Assembly: GCA_002367105.1 (NCBI GenBank)
Contig: DFCS01000020.1
Span: 195,995 to 259,994, forward strand
DNA length: 64,000 nucleotides
Reading direction: 5' to 3'
From: Hungatella sp. UBA3048
GTDB lineage: Bacteria > Bacillota > Clostridia > Lachnospirales > Lachnospiraceae
The notes under the pieces: generated by a model
Databases searched by the model: none
The model's input: only the letters and a program-made list of their open reading frames with translations
Told to the model about the DNA's origin: nothing
Translations under genes and position numbers: made by a program
Shown here: positions 9,221 through 18,184 of the stretch, piece after piece
Layout: each line of letters starts with the position of its first letter
How positions within the stretch are numbered: position 1 is the first letter of the stretch

Positions 9221-10225
9221 ATGAACGAATATTTGGTTAATATTGAAAATGAACGTCTTTCCTTCTTTACCCCGGCTGGAGAAGTTAAGGCTCTTAATGA
9301 TGTATCACTTCATCTTCGTGAAGGAGAGGTTCTTGGCATTGTAGGTGAGTCCGGTTCCGGTAAGTCTGTAACAGCTTACAGCCTTATGGGACTTACGGCT
9401 TATCCTGGACGCTTGATCGGCGGATCCCTTCAGTTTAACGGACACCAGATCGAGAAGATGACAGAGAAGGAAATGAGAAAGATCCGCGGAAATGAAATTT
9501 CTATTATTTTCCAGGATCCCATGACCAGCTTAAATCCGGTTTACACAGTAGGAAACCAGATTACGGAAGTGATCATGCTTCATACAAATAAAAATAAACA
9601 GCAGGCGAATGAACGAGCAAGGGAGCTTCTGACCCTGGTAGGAATCAATGAGCCGGATAAGCGTCTGAAACAGTATCCTCACGAGCTGTCCGGTGGTATG
9701 CGCCAGCGTATCATGATCGCCATTGCTCTTGCATGTGAACCAAAGCTTTTGATTGCAGATGAGCCGACTACCGCTCTGGATGTTACCATTCAGGCACAGA
9801 TTCTGGAACTGATGATGGAACTGAAAGAAAAGCTTGGGATGGCGATCATCATGATCACTCATGACCTGGGTGTGGTTGCGAACATGTGCGACCGAATTGC
9901 AGTTATGTATGCAGGAAAAGTAGTAGAATACGGCAATACGGATGATATTTTTTATAATCCAAGCCATGAATATACAAAAGGTCTGATCCGAAGCATTCCT
10001 AAGCTTACGGAAAAAGAGCATAACAAGCTGGTTCCTATTGAAGGAAGCCCTGTGGATATGTTAAATCCGCCGGCTGGCTGTCCTTTTGCGCCCAGATGCC
10101 GCGCCTGCATGAAGATTTGCCTGCGCGAAATGCCGCCGTATACGGATATATCCGATATTCATTATAGTGCCTGCTGGCTGCTGCAAAAGCAGGAGTATGA
10201 ACAGGCACAGAAGGGAGATGCATGA
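9221..10225 (+). CDS. oppD: Oligopeptide ABC transporter ATP-binding protein OppD
   Basis: 334 aa cytoplasmic ATPase. Walker A is GESGSGKS, the signature is LSGGMRQR, and Walker B with catalytic Glu is LLIADEPTTALD, followed by the switch His in ITHDLG. The C-terminal oligopeptide-transporter domain has CPFAPRC with further cysteines, the region that binds an Fe-S cluster in some relatives. Its TGA overlaps the oppF ATG, so the two ATPases are translationally coupled. Confidence 0.95.
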   Translation: MNEYLVNIENERLSFFTPAGEVKALNDVSLHLREGEVLGIVGESGSGKSVTAYSLMGLTAYPGRLIGGSLQFNGHQIEKMTEKEMRKIRGNEISIIFQDPMTSLNPVYTVGNQITEVIMLHTNKNKQQANERARELLTLVGINEPDKRLKQYPHELSGGMRQRIMIAIALACEPKLLIADEPTTALDVTIQAQILELMMELKEKLGMAIIMITHDLGVVANMCDRIAVMYAGKVVEYGNTDDIFYNPSHEYTKGLIRSIPKLTEKEHNKLVPIEGSPVDMLNPPAGCPFAPRCRACMKICLREMPPYTDISDIHYSACWLLQKQEYEQAQKGDA

Positions 10226-11202
10226 TGGAAAATAAAAATCTTGTAGAGGTGCAGAATTTACAGCAGTATTTCCCTGTTGCCGGAAGCAAGTTATTTGAGA
10301 AAAAGGTCGTAAAAGCAGTAGATAACATTTCTTTTGGAATTAAAAAGGGCGAGACTCTGGGACTGGTTGGAGAATCCGGCTGCGGAAAAACCACCACAGG
10401 CCGTACTTTGCTCCGGCTTTATGAGCCTACCGCAGGAAAGATTTTCTTTGACGGAGAAGATATTACCAAGGTAAACATGCTCCCTTACCGCCGGAAGATG
10501 CAGATCGTGTTCCAGGATCCTTATGCCAGCCTGGATCCCCGTATGACCGTTGGGGATATTATCGGTGAAGCGATCGACATCCATCATCTTGCTTCTAATA
10601 AAAAGGATCGCCAGGACCAGATCATTTCTGTTCTGTCAACAGTAGGACTTAATTCAGAGCACGCAAACCGTTACCCTCATGAATTTTCCGGCGGACAGCG
10701 TCAGCGTGTGGGGATTGCCCGCGCTCTGGCAGTGAACCCTCAGTTTATCGTCTGTGACGAGCCGGTATCGGCTCTGGATGTTTCCATTCAGGCCCAGGTA
10801 GTCAATATGTTTGAACAGCTTCAGGAGGAACTGGGACTGACTTATCTGTTTATTGCCCATGACCTTTCCATTGTAAAGCATATTTCCAACCGGATCGGAG
10901 TTATGTACTTAGGAAAAATGGTAGAGCTTGCAGACAGCTATGAACTGACATTCCACAGCGTGCACCCATATACCAAGAGCCTGATTTCCGCTATCCCGAT
11001 TGCGGATCCGGAAACCAGCCGTAAATCTAAGAGAATTGTACTGGAAGGGGATGTACCAAGCCCGGTAAATCCGCCATCCGGCTGCCGTTTCCGTACAAGG
11101 TGTCCTTATGCAGATGAACTTTGCGCTGCACAGGAACCGGAGTGGAGAGAGGTTTCTTCCGGTCATTTTGCTGCATGTCACCATCTGGACAAAGTAAACT
11201 GA
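10222..11202 (+). CDS. oppF: Oligopeptide ABC transporter ATP-binding protein OppF
   Basis: 326 aa, the second ATPase of the heterodimer. Walker A GESGCGKTT, signature FSGGQRQR, Walker B VCDEPVSALD and switch IAHDLS are intact. The C-terminal region has CRFRTRCPYADELC, like OppD. It starts in the ATGATG overlapping the oppD stop. It is followed by a separate promoter for the binding protein, a common arrangement giving excess receptor over transporter. Confidence 0.95.
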   Translation: MMENKNLVEVQNLQQYFPVAGSKLFEKKVVKAVDNISFGIKKGETLGLVGESGCGKTTTGRTLLRLYEPTAGKIFFDGEDITKVNMLPYRRKMQIVFQDPYASLDPRMTVGDIIGEAIDIHHLASNKKDRQDQIISVLSTVGLNSEHANRYPHEFSGGQRQRVGIARALAVNPQFIVCDEPVSALDVSIQAQVVNMFEQLQEELGLTYLFIAHDLSIVKHISNRIGVMYLGKMVELADSYELTFHSVHPYTKSLISAIPIADPETSRKSKRIVLEGDVPSPVNPPSGCRFRTRCPYADELCAAQEPEWREVSSGHFAACHHLDKVN

Positions 11203-11208
11203 TTTTCA

Positions 11209-11237
11209 TTGCCATTTTGTAGTTTTTATGCTATGCT
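11209..11237 (+). promoter_or_regulatory. Predicted promoter of the first oppA
   Basis: TTGCCA, 17-bp spacer, TATGCT. The same arrangement (TTGCTA-17-TATGCT) precedes the second oppA, and the spacers are similar. Confidence 0.65.
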
Positions 11238-11309
11238 GAGAATGAATCGGCACAACAGACGTCGGACGTATTGATGTGCCGATTAAATATATTTTATAGG
11301 AGGGAATTT

Positions 11310-13001
11310 ATGAAAAAAATGTCACTTGTATTGGCTGCTGTTATGGCAACCGGCATGATCCTTTCCGCTTGCGGCGGTAATAAATCGGCTGGTCCATCTG
11401 CAGGCGGTACAACAACTGCAGCGAACGGGGAAGCAACTGCCCCCGGAGGAGAATCATCAGGAGGTCTTGACCTTGCAGTTCAGGTCGGTCCGAACCCGGA
11501 AACCATTGATCCCGCTTTAAATAGTGCGGCTGATGGTGCAAATGTGATCGTACATGCCTTTGAGTCTTTACTGATCGTAGATTCAGAGAACAAGATTGTA
11601 GGCGGTCAGGCGGAATCCTACGATGTATCTGAGGATGGGCTTACCTACACCTTCCACCTTCGTGATGGTTTAAAGTGGAGCGATGGTACACCTCTGACAG
11701 CCAATGACTTTGTGTATTCCTGGAAGAGACTGGCAGATCCTAATACAGCAGCTCCTTACGGGGCAGACATGCTTGGCTATGTAAAGGGCTATGAAGAGGC
11801 AGCTGCCGGGAATCTGGATGCCCTTGGTGTTTCAGCTCCCGATGACAAGACTCTTGTAGTAGAATTATCCGCTCCCTGCGTGTATTTTTCAAAGCTGGTT
11901 ACTCACGCCTCCATGGTTCCTGTACAGAAGGCAGTTGTAGATGCAGCCGGGGATCAGTGGTGCTTAAAGCCAGACACTTATATCTCTAACGGACCATTAA
12001 AGATGATTGAGTGGGTACCAGGCTCTCATATTACTTTTGCGAAAAATGAAAATTATTGGAACGCAGATAAGATTACTTTAAATACTTTAAAATTCGTCCT
12101 GATGGAAGATGCTAATGCGGCTTACAGCGCTTATCAGACCGGAGAAGTATCCATGATTAAGGATGTACCTACAGAGGAGATCCCAGCGCTTAAGGGCAAA
12201 GAAGAGTTCCATGTTGAGCCGGGTATGGGTATTTCCTATATAGATTTCCAGAACCAGAAGGAGCCATTTAACAATCCGGATGTACGTAAGGCTTTAAGTC
12301 TTGCCATTGACCGTGATTATCTGGCTAATACCGTTATGCAGGGTATTGGTGCTCCTGCGGCTAACTTTGTACCACGTGGTGTATCTGATGCAGAAGGCGG
12401 AACCTTCTTTGAGGATGTAACACGTAAGAACAACGGCGGTGACTTCTTTAATATTGAAGATCATGAAGCAGATATTGCAAAGGCGAAAGAGCTTCTTGCA
12501 AAGGCCGGATATCCTGACGGAAAAGGCTTCCCTGTTACTGAGTATATGACTAATGATGCAGGCTATAACAAACCGGTAGCAGAATACCTGCAGAGCTGCT
12601 GGAAGGAAAACCTTGGCATTAACGTAGACATTAAGATCCTGGAGTGGGCAACCTTTACACCTACCCGCCGTGCAGGAGATTATCAGATTGCACGTGATGC
12701 CTGGAGTCTTGATTATGATGATCCTTCCAATCTTTTAAACCTGATGATATCTACAAGCGGCAATAATAATGCTTTGTACAAAAATCCGGAGCTTGACAAG
12801 CTGCTCAATGAAGCCAACTCCACAGCTGATGTTAAAGAGCACTATGAGAAGCTTCATGAGGCAGAAAACATGATCCTTAACGATGCAGCCATTGCACCGC
12901 TTAACTACCGGAATGAATTCTGGCTACAGGATCCTAAATTAAAGGGTACATGGTATTCTCCATACGGATACTGGTTCTTCCAGTTTGCTACCATGGACTA
13001 A
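11310..13001 (+). CDS. oppA: Oligopeptide-binding lipoprotein OppA, copy 1
   Basis: 563 aa from the ATG at 11310, six bases after AGGAGGG; an upstream in-frame ATG would spoil the signal peptide. The N-terminus is a lipoprotein signal (MKKMSLVLAAVMATGMILSA) with lipobox LSAC, then a low-complexity Gly/Thr/Ala linker and an SBP_bac_5 fold (e.g. LKWSDGTPLTANDFVYSW, FNNPDVRKALSLAIDR). It should be anchored outside the membrane and deliver peptides to OppBCDF. It is very similar to the next gene throughout. Confidence 0.94.
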   Translation: MKKMSLVLAAVMATGMILSACGGNKSAGPSAGGTTTAANGEATAPGGESSGGLDLAVQVGPNPETIDPALNSAADGANVIVHAFESLLIVDSENKIVGGQAESYDVSEDGLTYTFHLRDGLKWSDGTPLTANDFVYSWKRLADPNTAAPYGADMLGYVKGYEEAAAGNLDALGVSAPDDKTLVVELSAPCVYFSKLVTHASMVPVQKAVVDAAGDQWCLKPDTYISNGPLKMIEWVPGSHITFAKNENYWNADKITLNTLKFVLMEDANAAYSAYQTGEVSMIKDVPTEEIPALKGKEEFHVEPGMGISYIDFQNQKEPFNNPDVRKALSLAIDRDYLANTVMQGIGAPAANFVPRGVSDAEGGTFFEDVTRKNNGGDFFNIEDHEADIAKAKELLAKAGYPDGKGFPVTEYMTNDAGYNKPVAEYLQSCWKENLGINVDIKILEWATFTPTRRAGDYQIARDAWSLDYDDPSNLLNLMISTSGNNNALYKNPELDKLLNEANSTADVKEHYEKLHEAENMILNDAAIAPLNYRNEFWLQDPKLKGTWYSPYGYWFFQFATMD

Positions 13002-13016
13002 TAAGCTGTTATTTAC

Positions 13017-13051
13017 AAATCACCCAGGAGTGTTTCCTGGGTGATTTTTTC
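13017..13051 (+). terminator. Rho-independent terminator after oppA copy 1
   Basis: AAATCACCCAGGA pairs with TCCTGGGTGATTT around a short loop, followed by T residues. Confidence 0.85.
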
Positions 13052-13175
13052 TATTTAACCTCATCAGGTAAGTCCCCGTTTCAATGCCAGAAACGCATAA
13101 TTGGCGGGTGGTGGCTTACTTGCGGATAGCGAATATCCGATTGACTGTAATCTTATTTAATATACCATTTTCTCA

Positions 13176-13204
13176 TTGCTATTTTTCTGCTTTTATGTTA
13201 TGCT
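13176..13204 (+). promoter_or_regulatory. Predicted promoter of the second oppA
   Basis: TTGCTA, 17-bp spacer, TATGCT, closely matching the promoter of copy 1, so promoter and gene were probably duplicated together. Confidence 0.65.
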
Positions 13205-13281
13205 AAAGAATAAGTCGTTGCAGTAACTGGTTAAAGCGTTATTGCGTTGATCGAATATAATTTTTATTAGGAGGACGGTCT

Positions 13282-14982
13282 ATGAAAAAAATGTCACTTG
13301 TGTTAGCTGCCGTTATGGCCTCCGGTATGATTCTTTCCGCTTGCGGCGGAAATAATACTGCTGGCACGAAAGCAGGTTCTGACACCACAAAAGCTGCGGA
13401 GGCTAACAGCGAAACAACAGCTCCCGCCAATGGAACTTCTACAGCACTTGATCTTGCAGTGCAGGTTGGTCCAAATCCCGAGACCATTGATCCGGCACTA
13501 AACAGCGCTGCAGATGGTGCTAATATTATTGTTCATGCGTATGAACCACTGATGATCGTTGATCAGGAGAACAAGATTGTGGGCGGTCAGGCTGAATCTT
13601 TTGATGTATCTGAGGATGGCCTTACTTATACCTTCCATCTTCGTGATGGCTTAAAGTGGAGCGATGGCACACCGCTGACAGCCGAAGATTTTGTATATTC
13701 ATGGAAGAGACTTGCTGATCCTAATACGGCAGCTCCGTATGCAGGAGATATGCTTGGCTATGTAAAGGGATATGAAGACGCAGCATCAGGCAATCTGGAT
13801 GCTCTGGCTGTTTCCGCTCCTGATGATAAAACCTTTGTAGTTGAGCTGTCTGTTCCCTGTGTATATTTCTCAAAGCTGATTACTCATGCCTCTATGGTTC
13901 CTGTACAGAAGGCTACGATTGATGCAAATGGCGACCAGTGGACCTTAAAGCCGGAGACCTATGTAAGCAATGGTCCTTTAAAGATGGTTGAATGGGTACC
14001 AGGTTCACACATTACCTTTGGTAAGAATGAAAATTACTGGAATGCAAGCAAGGTTACTTTAAATACCTTAAAATTCGTCCTGATGGAAGATGCCAATGCA
14101 GCTTACAGCGCATACCAGGCTGGTGAAGTATCCATGATTAAAACCCTTCCTACGGAAGAAATACCAACCCTCAGAACTACCGAAGATTTCCAGATAGGAT
14201 CTACTATGGGTACTTATTATATAAGCTTCCAGACCCAGAAGGAACCGTTTAATAACCCGGATGTGCGTAAAGCTTTGAGCCTTGCCATTGACCGTGATTA
14301 TGTTGCCAATACTGTTATGCAGGGAATATATGCTCCGTCAACAAATTTTGTTGGACCTGGCATCTCTGATGCAGAAAATGGTTCTTCTTTTGAAGAAGTG
14401 ACTCGTAAGAATAATGGCGGCGATTTCTTTAATGTAGCTGATCATGAAGCTGATATTGCTAAGGCAAAAGAACTTCTTGCAAAAGCCGGATATCCAGATG
14501 GCCAGGGATTTCCAACCATTGAATACATGACCAATGACCAGCTGTTCCATAAACCATTAGCTGAGTATTTACAGAGCTGCTGGAAGGAAGCACTGGGAGT
14601 TAATATGGACATTAAGATCGTTGAATGGTCTACCTTTACACCTACCCGTCGTGCAGGAGATTTCCAGATCGCACGTAACGGCTGGTTATTAGACTATGAC
14701 GACCCATCCAATATGCTGAACTTATTTAAGTCCACCAGCGGTAATAACGATGGTAAGTACAATAACCCTGAAGTTGATAAGAAGCTTGATGAAGCAAACT
14801 CTACTTCTGATGTTGCAAAGCACTATGCATTGCTGCACGAAGCAGAGAATATGATTTTAGAGGATTCCGCTATAGCTCCGGTTGCTTATTACAGCCAGCC
14901 ATGGTTACAGGATCCTAAGTTAAAGGGTTCATGGTATTCACCATATGGATACTGGTTCTTCCAGTATGCTACCATGGAATAG
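13282..14982 (+). CDS. oppA: Oligopeptide-binding lipoprotein OppA, copy 2
   Basis: 566 aa paralogue of the preceding gene. It has the same signal peptide and lipobox LSAC, a linker that differs in sequence, and near-identical solute-binding domain blocks (LKWSDGTPLTAEDFVYSW, FNNPDVRKALSLAIDRDY). Differences cluster in residues ~300-370 and near the C-terminus (e.g. YYSQPW against NYRNEF), regions likely to shape the ligand pocket. It has its own promoter and terminator. The two receptors may widen the peptide range of one transporter; that is inference. Confidence 0.94.
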   Translation: MKKMSLVLAAVMASGMILSACGGNNTAGTKAGSDTTKAAEANSETTAPANGTSTALDLAVQVGPNPETIDPALNSAADGANIIVHAYEPLMIVDQENKIVGGQAESFDVSEDGLTYTFHLRDGLKWSDGTPLTAEDFVYSWKRLADPNTAAPYAGDMLGYVKGYEDAASGNLDALAVSAPDDKTFVVELSVPCVYFSKLITHASMVPVQKATIDANGDQWTLKPETYVSNGPLKMVEWVPGSHITFGKNENYWNASKVTLNTLKFVLMEDANAAYSAYQAGEVSMIKTLPTEEIPTLRTTEDFQIGSTMGTYYISFQTQKEPFNNPDVRKALSLAIDRDYVANTVMQGIYAPSTNFVGPGISDAENGSSFEEVTRKNNGGDFFNVADHEADIAKAKELLAKAGYPDGQGFPTIEYMTNDQLFHKPLAEYLQSCWKEALGVNMDIKIVEWSTFTPTRRAGDFQIARNGWLLDYDDPSNMLNLFKSTSGNNDGKYNNPEVDKKLDEANSTSDVAKHYALLHEAENMILEDSAIAPVAYYSQPWLQDPKLKGSWYSPYGYWFFQYATME

Positions 14983-15002
14983 TAAGGATTAACTGAATTT
15001 TA

Positions 15003-15041
15003 AAAAGCATCCGGGAATTATTTCCCGGGTGCTTTGCTTTT
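15003..15041 (+). terminator. Rho-independent terminator after oppA copy 2
   Basis: AAGCATCCGGGAA pairs with TTCCCGGGTGCTT around TTAT, followed by a T-rich tail. Confidence 0.85.
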
Positions 15042-15074
15042 GCCCGGTCTTTGTTCCAACCTGCAAACTTCCTC

Positions 15075-15103
15075 TTTCCAACCCCAGGAAAGTATGTTAT
15101 AAT
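15075..15103 (+). promoter_or_regulatory. Predicted promoter of pyrH-frr
   Basis: TTTCCA, 17-bp spacer, perfect TATAAT, 38 bases before pyrH. Confidence 0.6.
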
Positions 15104-15141
15104 CTCCTAAGACAATACAAAAGTACAGGAGAGTTAAGGCT

Positions 15142-15843
15142 ATGAATTCAAGACGTGTATTATTAAAGCTCAGTGGCGAAGCTCTTGCTGGTGCGAATAA
15201 GACGGGCTTTGACGAAGCGACTGTTAAAGAGGTCGCACGGCAGGTTAAAATATCCGTGGATGCAGGTGTCGAAGTAGGCATTGTTATTGGCGGAGGTAAC
15301 TTCTGGAGAGGCAGAACCAGCGATGCCATTGACCGTCCTAAGGCGGATCAGATCGGCATGCTTGCTACAATAATGAACTGCATTTATGTTTCGGAGATTT
15401 TCCGTAATGCCGGGATGAGTACACAGATACTGACCCCGTTTGAGTGTGGTTCCATGACAGAACTTTTTTCCAAGGACAGGGCTAACCGGTATTTTGATGA
15501 GGGCAAAGTTGTTTTTTTTGCCGGAGGAACAGGCCATCCTTATTTTTCAACCGATACAGGCATTGCGCTTCGCGCCATTGAAATGGAGGCAGATTATATT
15601 TTACTGGCAAAATCCATTGATGGTGTATATGACAGTGATCCGAAGACAAATCCCAATGCTGTTAAATATGAGAAGATTTCCATTCAGGAGGTCATCGAGA
15701 AGCAGCTTGGTGTCATTGATTTAACGGCTTCCATCATGTGTATGGAAAATAAAATGCCCCTAGCGGTATTTAGTTTAAATGAAAAAGATGGCATTGCCAA
15801 TGCAATGCAGGGAAAAATAAACGGTACCATAGTTACCGCATAA
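15142..15843 (+). CDS. pyrH: UMP kinase
   Basis: 233 aa, amino acid kinase fold. It phosphorylates UMP to UDP. LKLSGEALAG and IGGGNFWRG (nucleotide and phosphate binding) and the later LLAKSIDGVYDSDPK block are intact. It has a GGAGAG site before the ATG. The stop is 14 bases from frr, the classic pyrH-frr pair, here separated from tsf by the opp cluster. Confidence 0.96.
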   Translation: MNSRRVLLKLSGEALAGANKTGFDEATVKEVARQVKISVDAGVEVGIVIGGGNFWRGRTSDAIDRPKADQIGMLATIMNCIYVSEIFRNAGMSTQILTPFECGSMTELFSKDRANRYFDEGKVVFFAGGTGHPYFSTDTGIALRAIEMEADYILLAKSIDGVYDSDPKTNPNAVKYEKISIQEVIEKQLGVIDLTASIMCMENKMPLAVFSLNEKDGIANAMQGKINGTIVTA

Positions 15844-15857
15844 ACCAGGAGGACGAT

Positions 15858-16412
15858 ATGCAGGAGAGTTTACAGGTTTACGAAGACAAGATGAACAAGA
15901 CATTAAAAGCGCTGGAGAATGACTATATGACAATCCGCGCAGGGCGTGCCAACCCGCATGTTCTGGATAAAATAAAAGTGGATTATTATGGTACACCGAC
16001 TCCTATCCAGCAGGTCGGCAACATTTCTATTCCGGAAGCCCGTATGATTGTGATCCAGCCATGGGAGAAGAGCCTGTTAAAGGCAATTGAAAAGGCAATT
16101 CTCACTTCTGATCTGGGAATCAACCCAACGAATGACGGCAATATAATCCGCCTTGTATTTCCGGAGCTTACAGAGGAACGCAGAAAAGATCTGGTTAAGG
16201 ATGTTAAGAAAAAAGGAGAGGCTTCCAAGGTCGCTATCCGCAACATCCGTCGTGATGCCAATGACTTATTTAAAAAGCAGTTAAAGGCAGAGGATATTTC
16301 TGAAGATGAGCAGGCAGAGGCTGAAGACAAGATTCAGAAGCTGACAGACAAGATGATCGCCCAGGTAGACAAAATGATTGATGAAAAGTCAAAGGATCTT
16401 CTTACTGTATAA
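15858..16412 (+). CDS. frr: Ribosome recycling factor
   Basis: 184 aa. It splits post-termination ribosomes with EF-G. The hallmark IRAGRANPHVLDKIKVDYYG and the C-terminal three-helix bundle (DVKKKGEASKVAIRNIRRDA) are present. It has AGGAGG before the ATG and a terminator after the stop. Confidence 0.97.
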   Translation: MQESLQVYEDKMNKTLKALENDYMTIRAGRANPHVLDKIKVDYYGTPTPIQQVGNISIPEARMIVIQPWEKSLLKAIEKAILTSDLGINPTNDGNIIRLVFPELTEERRKDLVKDVKKKGEASKVAIRNIRRDANDLFKKQLKAEDISEDEQAEAEDKIQKLTDKMIAQVDKMIDEKSKDLLTV

Positions 16413-16423
16413 AAATTTTGAAC

Positions 16424-16452
16424 AAGGGCAGGCATTATGCCTGTCCTGTTTT
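16424..16452 (+). terminator. Rho-independent terminator after frr
   Basis: GGGCAGGCAT pairs with ATGCCTGTCC, then TGTTTT. Confidence 0.75.
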
Positions 16453-16464
16453 ATATATCAGGAA

Positions 16465-16570
16465 ATTCCTTTGGAATTCCATGCGCACTCTGCGCTAAGG
16501 AAGTATGGTTGCTAAAGAAACCGCGCTCTTGCGCAAGAGTCTGCTTTGCAGACTCTTTATACTGTTTAAA
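16465..16570. repeat. Cluster of short palindromes between frr and uppS
   Basis: Three hairpin-forming palindromes lie in about 100 bases: GGAATTCCTTTGGAATTCC-like, CTCTTGCGCAAGAG, and AGAGTCTGC-TTT-GCAGACTCT. No coding potential is seen. They may be a REP-like intergenic element or mRNA-processing sites ahead of uppS. Confidence 0.5.
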
Positions 16571-16584
16571 AGGAGCGGCATTAT

Positions 16585-17307
16585 ATGGACAAAATAAATG
16601 AGAATATGGTGATTCCGGAACATGTGGCTATTATATTGGATGGCAATGGCAGATGGGCAAAAAAACGCGGGCTTCCAAGAAGCGTGGGCCATAAGGAAGG
16701 ATGCGTGACCGTAGAAAGAACGGTAGAGAATGCAGCAAGGCTTGGAATTAAATATCTGACAGTATATGGTTTTTCAACGGAAAACTGGAAACGTACCTCA
16801 GATGAAGTAGGTGCCTTAATGCAGCTGTTCCGCTATTATATGGTCAGGCTTTTGAAGATCGCCAAAGCCAATAATGTGCGTGTAAAGATGATCGGTGATA
16901 AGGATCGGTTTGACCAGGATATTATAGAGGGAATCGGTAAACTGGTGGAAGAGACGAAAGATAATACAGGTCTTACCTTTATCATTGCTGTTAATTACGG
17001 CGGCCGTGATGAGATTGTTCGTGCTGCCAGGAAACTCATGAAGGATTCGGCAGAAGGAAAGCTTTTGCCGGAGAATATGACGGAAGAAGTTTTTTCATCT
17101 TATCTGGACACGGAAGGACTTCCGGACCCGGATCTTCTTATACGCACCAGCGGGGAACTGCGGCTTTCCAATTATCTGCTGTGGCAGCTGGCCTATACGG
17201 AACTCTATGTTACGGATTGCTTTTGGCCTGATTTTAATATGGAAGAAATGAAAAAGGCAATTGCAGCGTACAATAGTAGGGAACGAAGATTTGGGGGAGT
17301 GAAGTGA
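16585..17307 (+). CDS. uppS: Isoprenyl transferase (undecaprenyl diphosphate synthase)
   Basis: 240 aa cis-prenyltransferase that makes the C55 lipid carrier for cell-wall synthesis. The catalytic Asp is in IILDGNGRWAKKR; GHKEG, TVYGFSTENW and the C-terminal PDLLIRTSGELRLSNYLLWQ bind diphosphate and Mg2+. It begins the uppS-cdsA-dxr-rseP-ispG-polC run. Confidence 0.96.
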   Translation: MDKINENMVIPEHVAIILDGNGRWAKKRGLPRSVGHKEGCVTVERTVENAARLGIKYLTVYGFSTENWKRTSDEVGALMQLFRYYMVRLLKIAKANNVRVKMIGDKDRFDQDIIEGIGKLVEETKDNTGLTFIIAVNYGGRDEIVRAARKLMKDSAEGKLLPENMTEEVFSSYLDTEGLPDPDLLIRTSGELRLSNYLLWQLAYTELYVTDCFWPDFNMEEMKKAIAAYNSRERRFGGVK

Positions 17308-17326
17308 TTCGGAGGGAGGAAACACC

Positions 17327-18127
17327 ATGTTTACAACCAGACTGATAAGCGGAGTCATTCTCGTTATCATAGCTCTTTTTACAGTTGGAAGCGGGGGAGT
17401 ATTGCTTTTTGCCACAACCCTTTCCATATCTATGATTGGCTTGTTTGAGTTGTATCGCGTGATGAAGATACAGAAAAACCCATTGGGATTTATGGGATAT
17501 TTAACGGCCCTGTCCTATTATGGGCTGCTGTGGTTTCATGGAGAGCAGTTTATGATGCTCATATCCATTGCGTTTTTGATGACCCTTATGAGTATTTATG
17601 TATTTGCCTTTCCAAGGTATCAGATGGAAGAGGTGACGGTGGCCTTTTTTGGAGTTTTTTATGTTACTGTCATGCTGTCCTATCTTTATCAGGTCCGTGC
17701 CATGGCAGACGGGAAATATCTGGTGTGGCTGGTATTTTTAAGCTCGTGGGGGTGTGATACCTGTGCTTATTGCGTGGGTATGCTTATAGGAAAGCACAGG
17801 CTGGCCCCTGTACTCAGCCCTAAAAAGTCCATAGAAGGGGCAATTGGCGGAGTGGCCGGCGCAGCTCTTCTTGGTATTCTTTATGCAACTCTTTTTGGAG
17901 GATCCATGACAGAGATACGCAATCCACAGGCAGCCTGTGGACTGGCTTGTGCCATTGGGGCGGTAATCTCCCAGGTTGGGGATCTGGCTGCATCTGCAAT
18001 CAAACGCAATCATCAGGTAAAGGATTATGGAAAGTTGATTCCGGGCCATGGGGGAATTCTGGACCGTTTTGACAGTATGCTCTTTACAGCGCCTGCCATT
18101 TATTTTGCATTAACATTTTTACGTTAA
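17327..18127 (+). CDS. cdsA: Phosphatidate cytidylyltransferase
   Basis: 266 aa integral membrane enzyme making CDP-diacylglycerol from phosphatidate and CTP. It has about seven to eight hydrophobic segments, and the C-terminal CdsA signature is visible in KDYGKLIPGHGGILDRFDS. It starts 20 bases after uppS behind GGAGGG. Confidence 0.95.
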   Translation: MFTTRLISGVILVIIALFTVGSGGVLLFATTLSISMIGLFELYRVMKIQKNPLGFMGYLTALSYYGLLWFHGEQFMMLISIAFLMTLMSIYVFAFPRYQMEEVTVAFFGVFYVTVMLSYLYQVRAMADGKYLVWLVFLSSWGCDTCAYCVGMLIGKHRLAPVLSPKKSIEGAIGGVAGAALLGILYATLFGGSMTEIRNPQAACGLACAIGAVISQVGDLAASAIKRNHQVKDYGKLIPGHGGILDRFDSMLFTAPAIYFALTFLR

Positions 18128-18184
18128 AAGATTATTGGATTAAAAATTGGTAAATTGGAAAAGAAAAGGAGTAAGCAGCATAAG

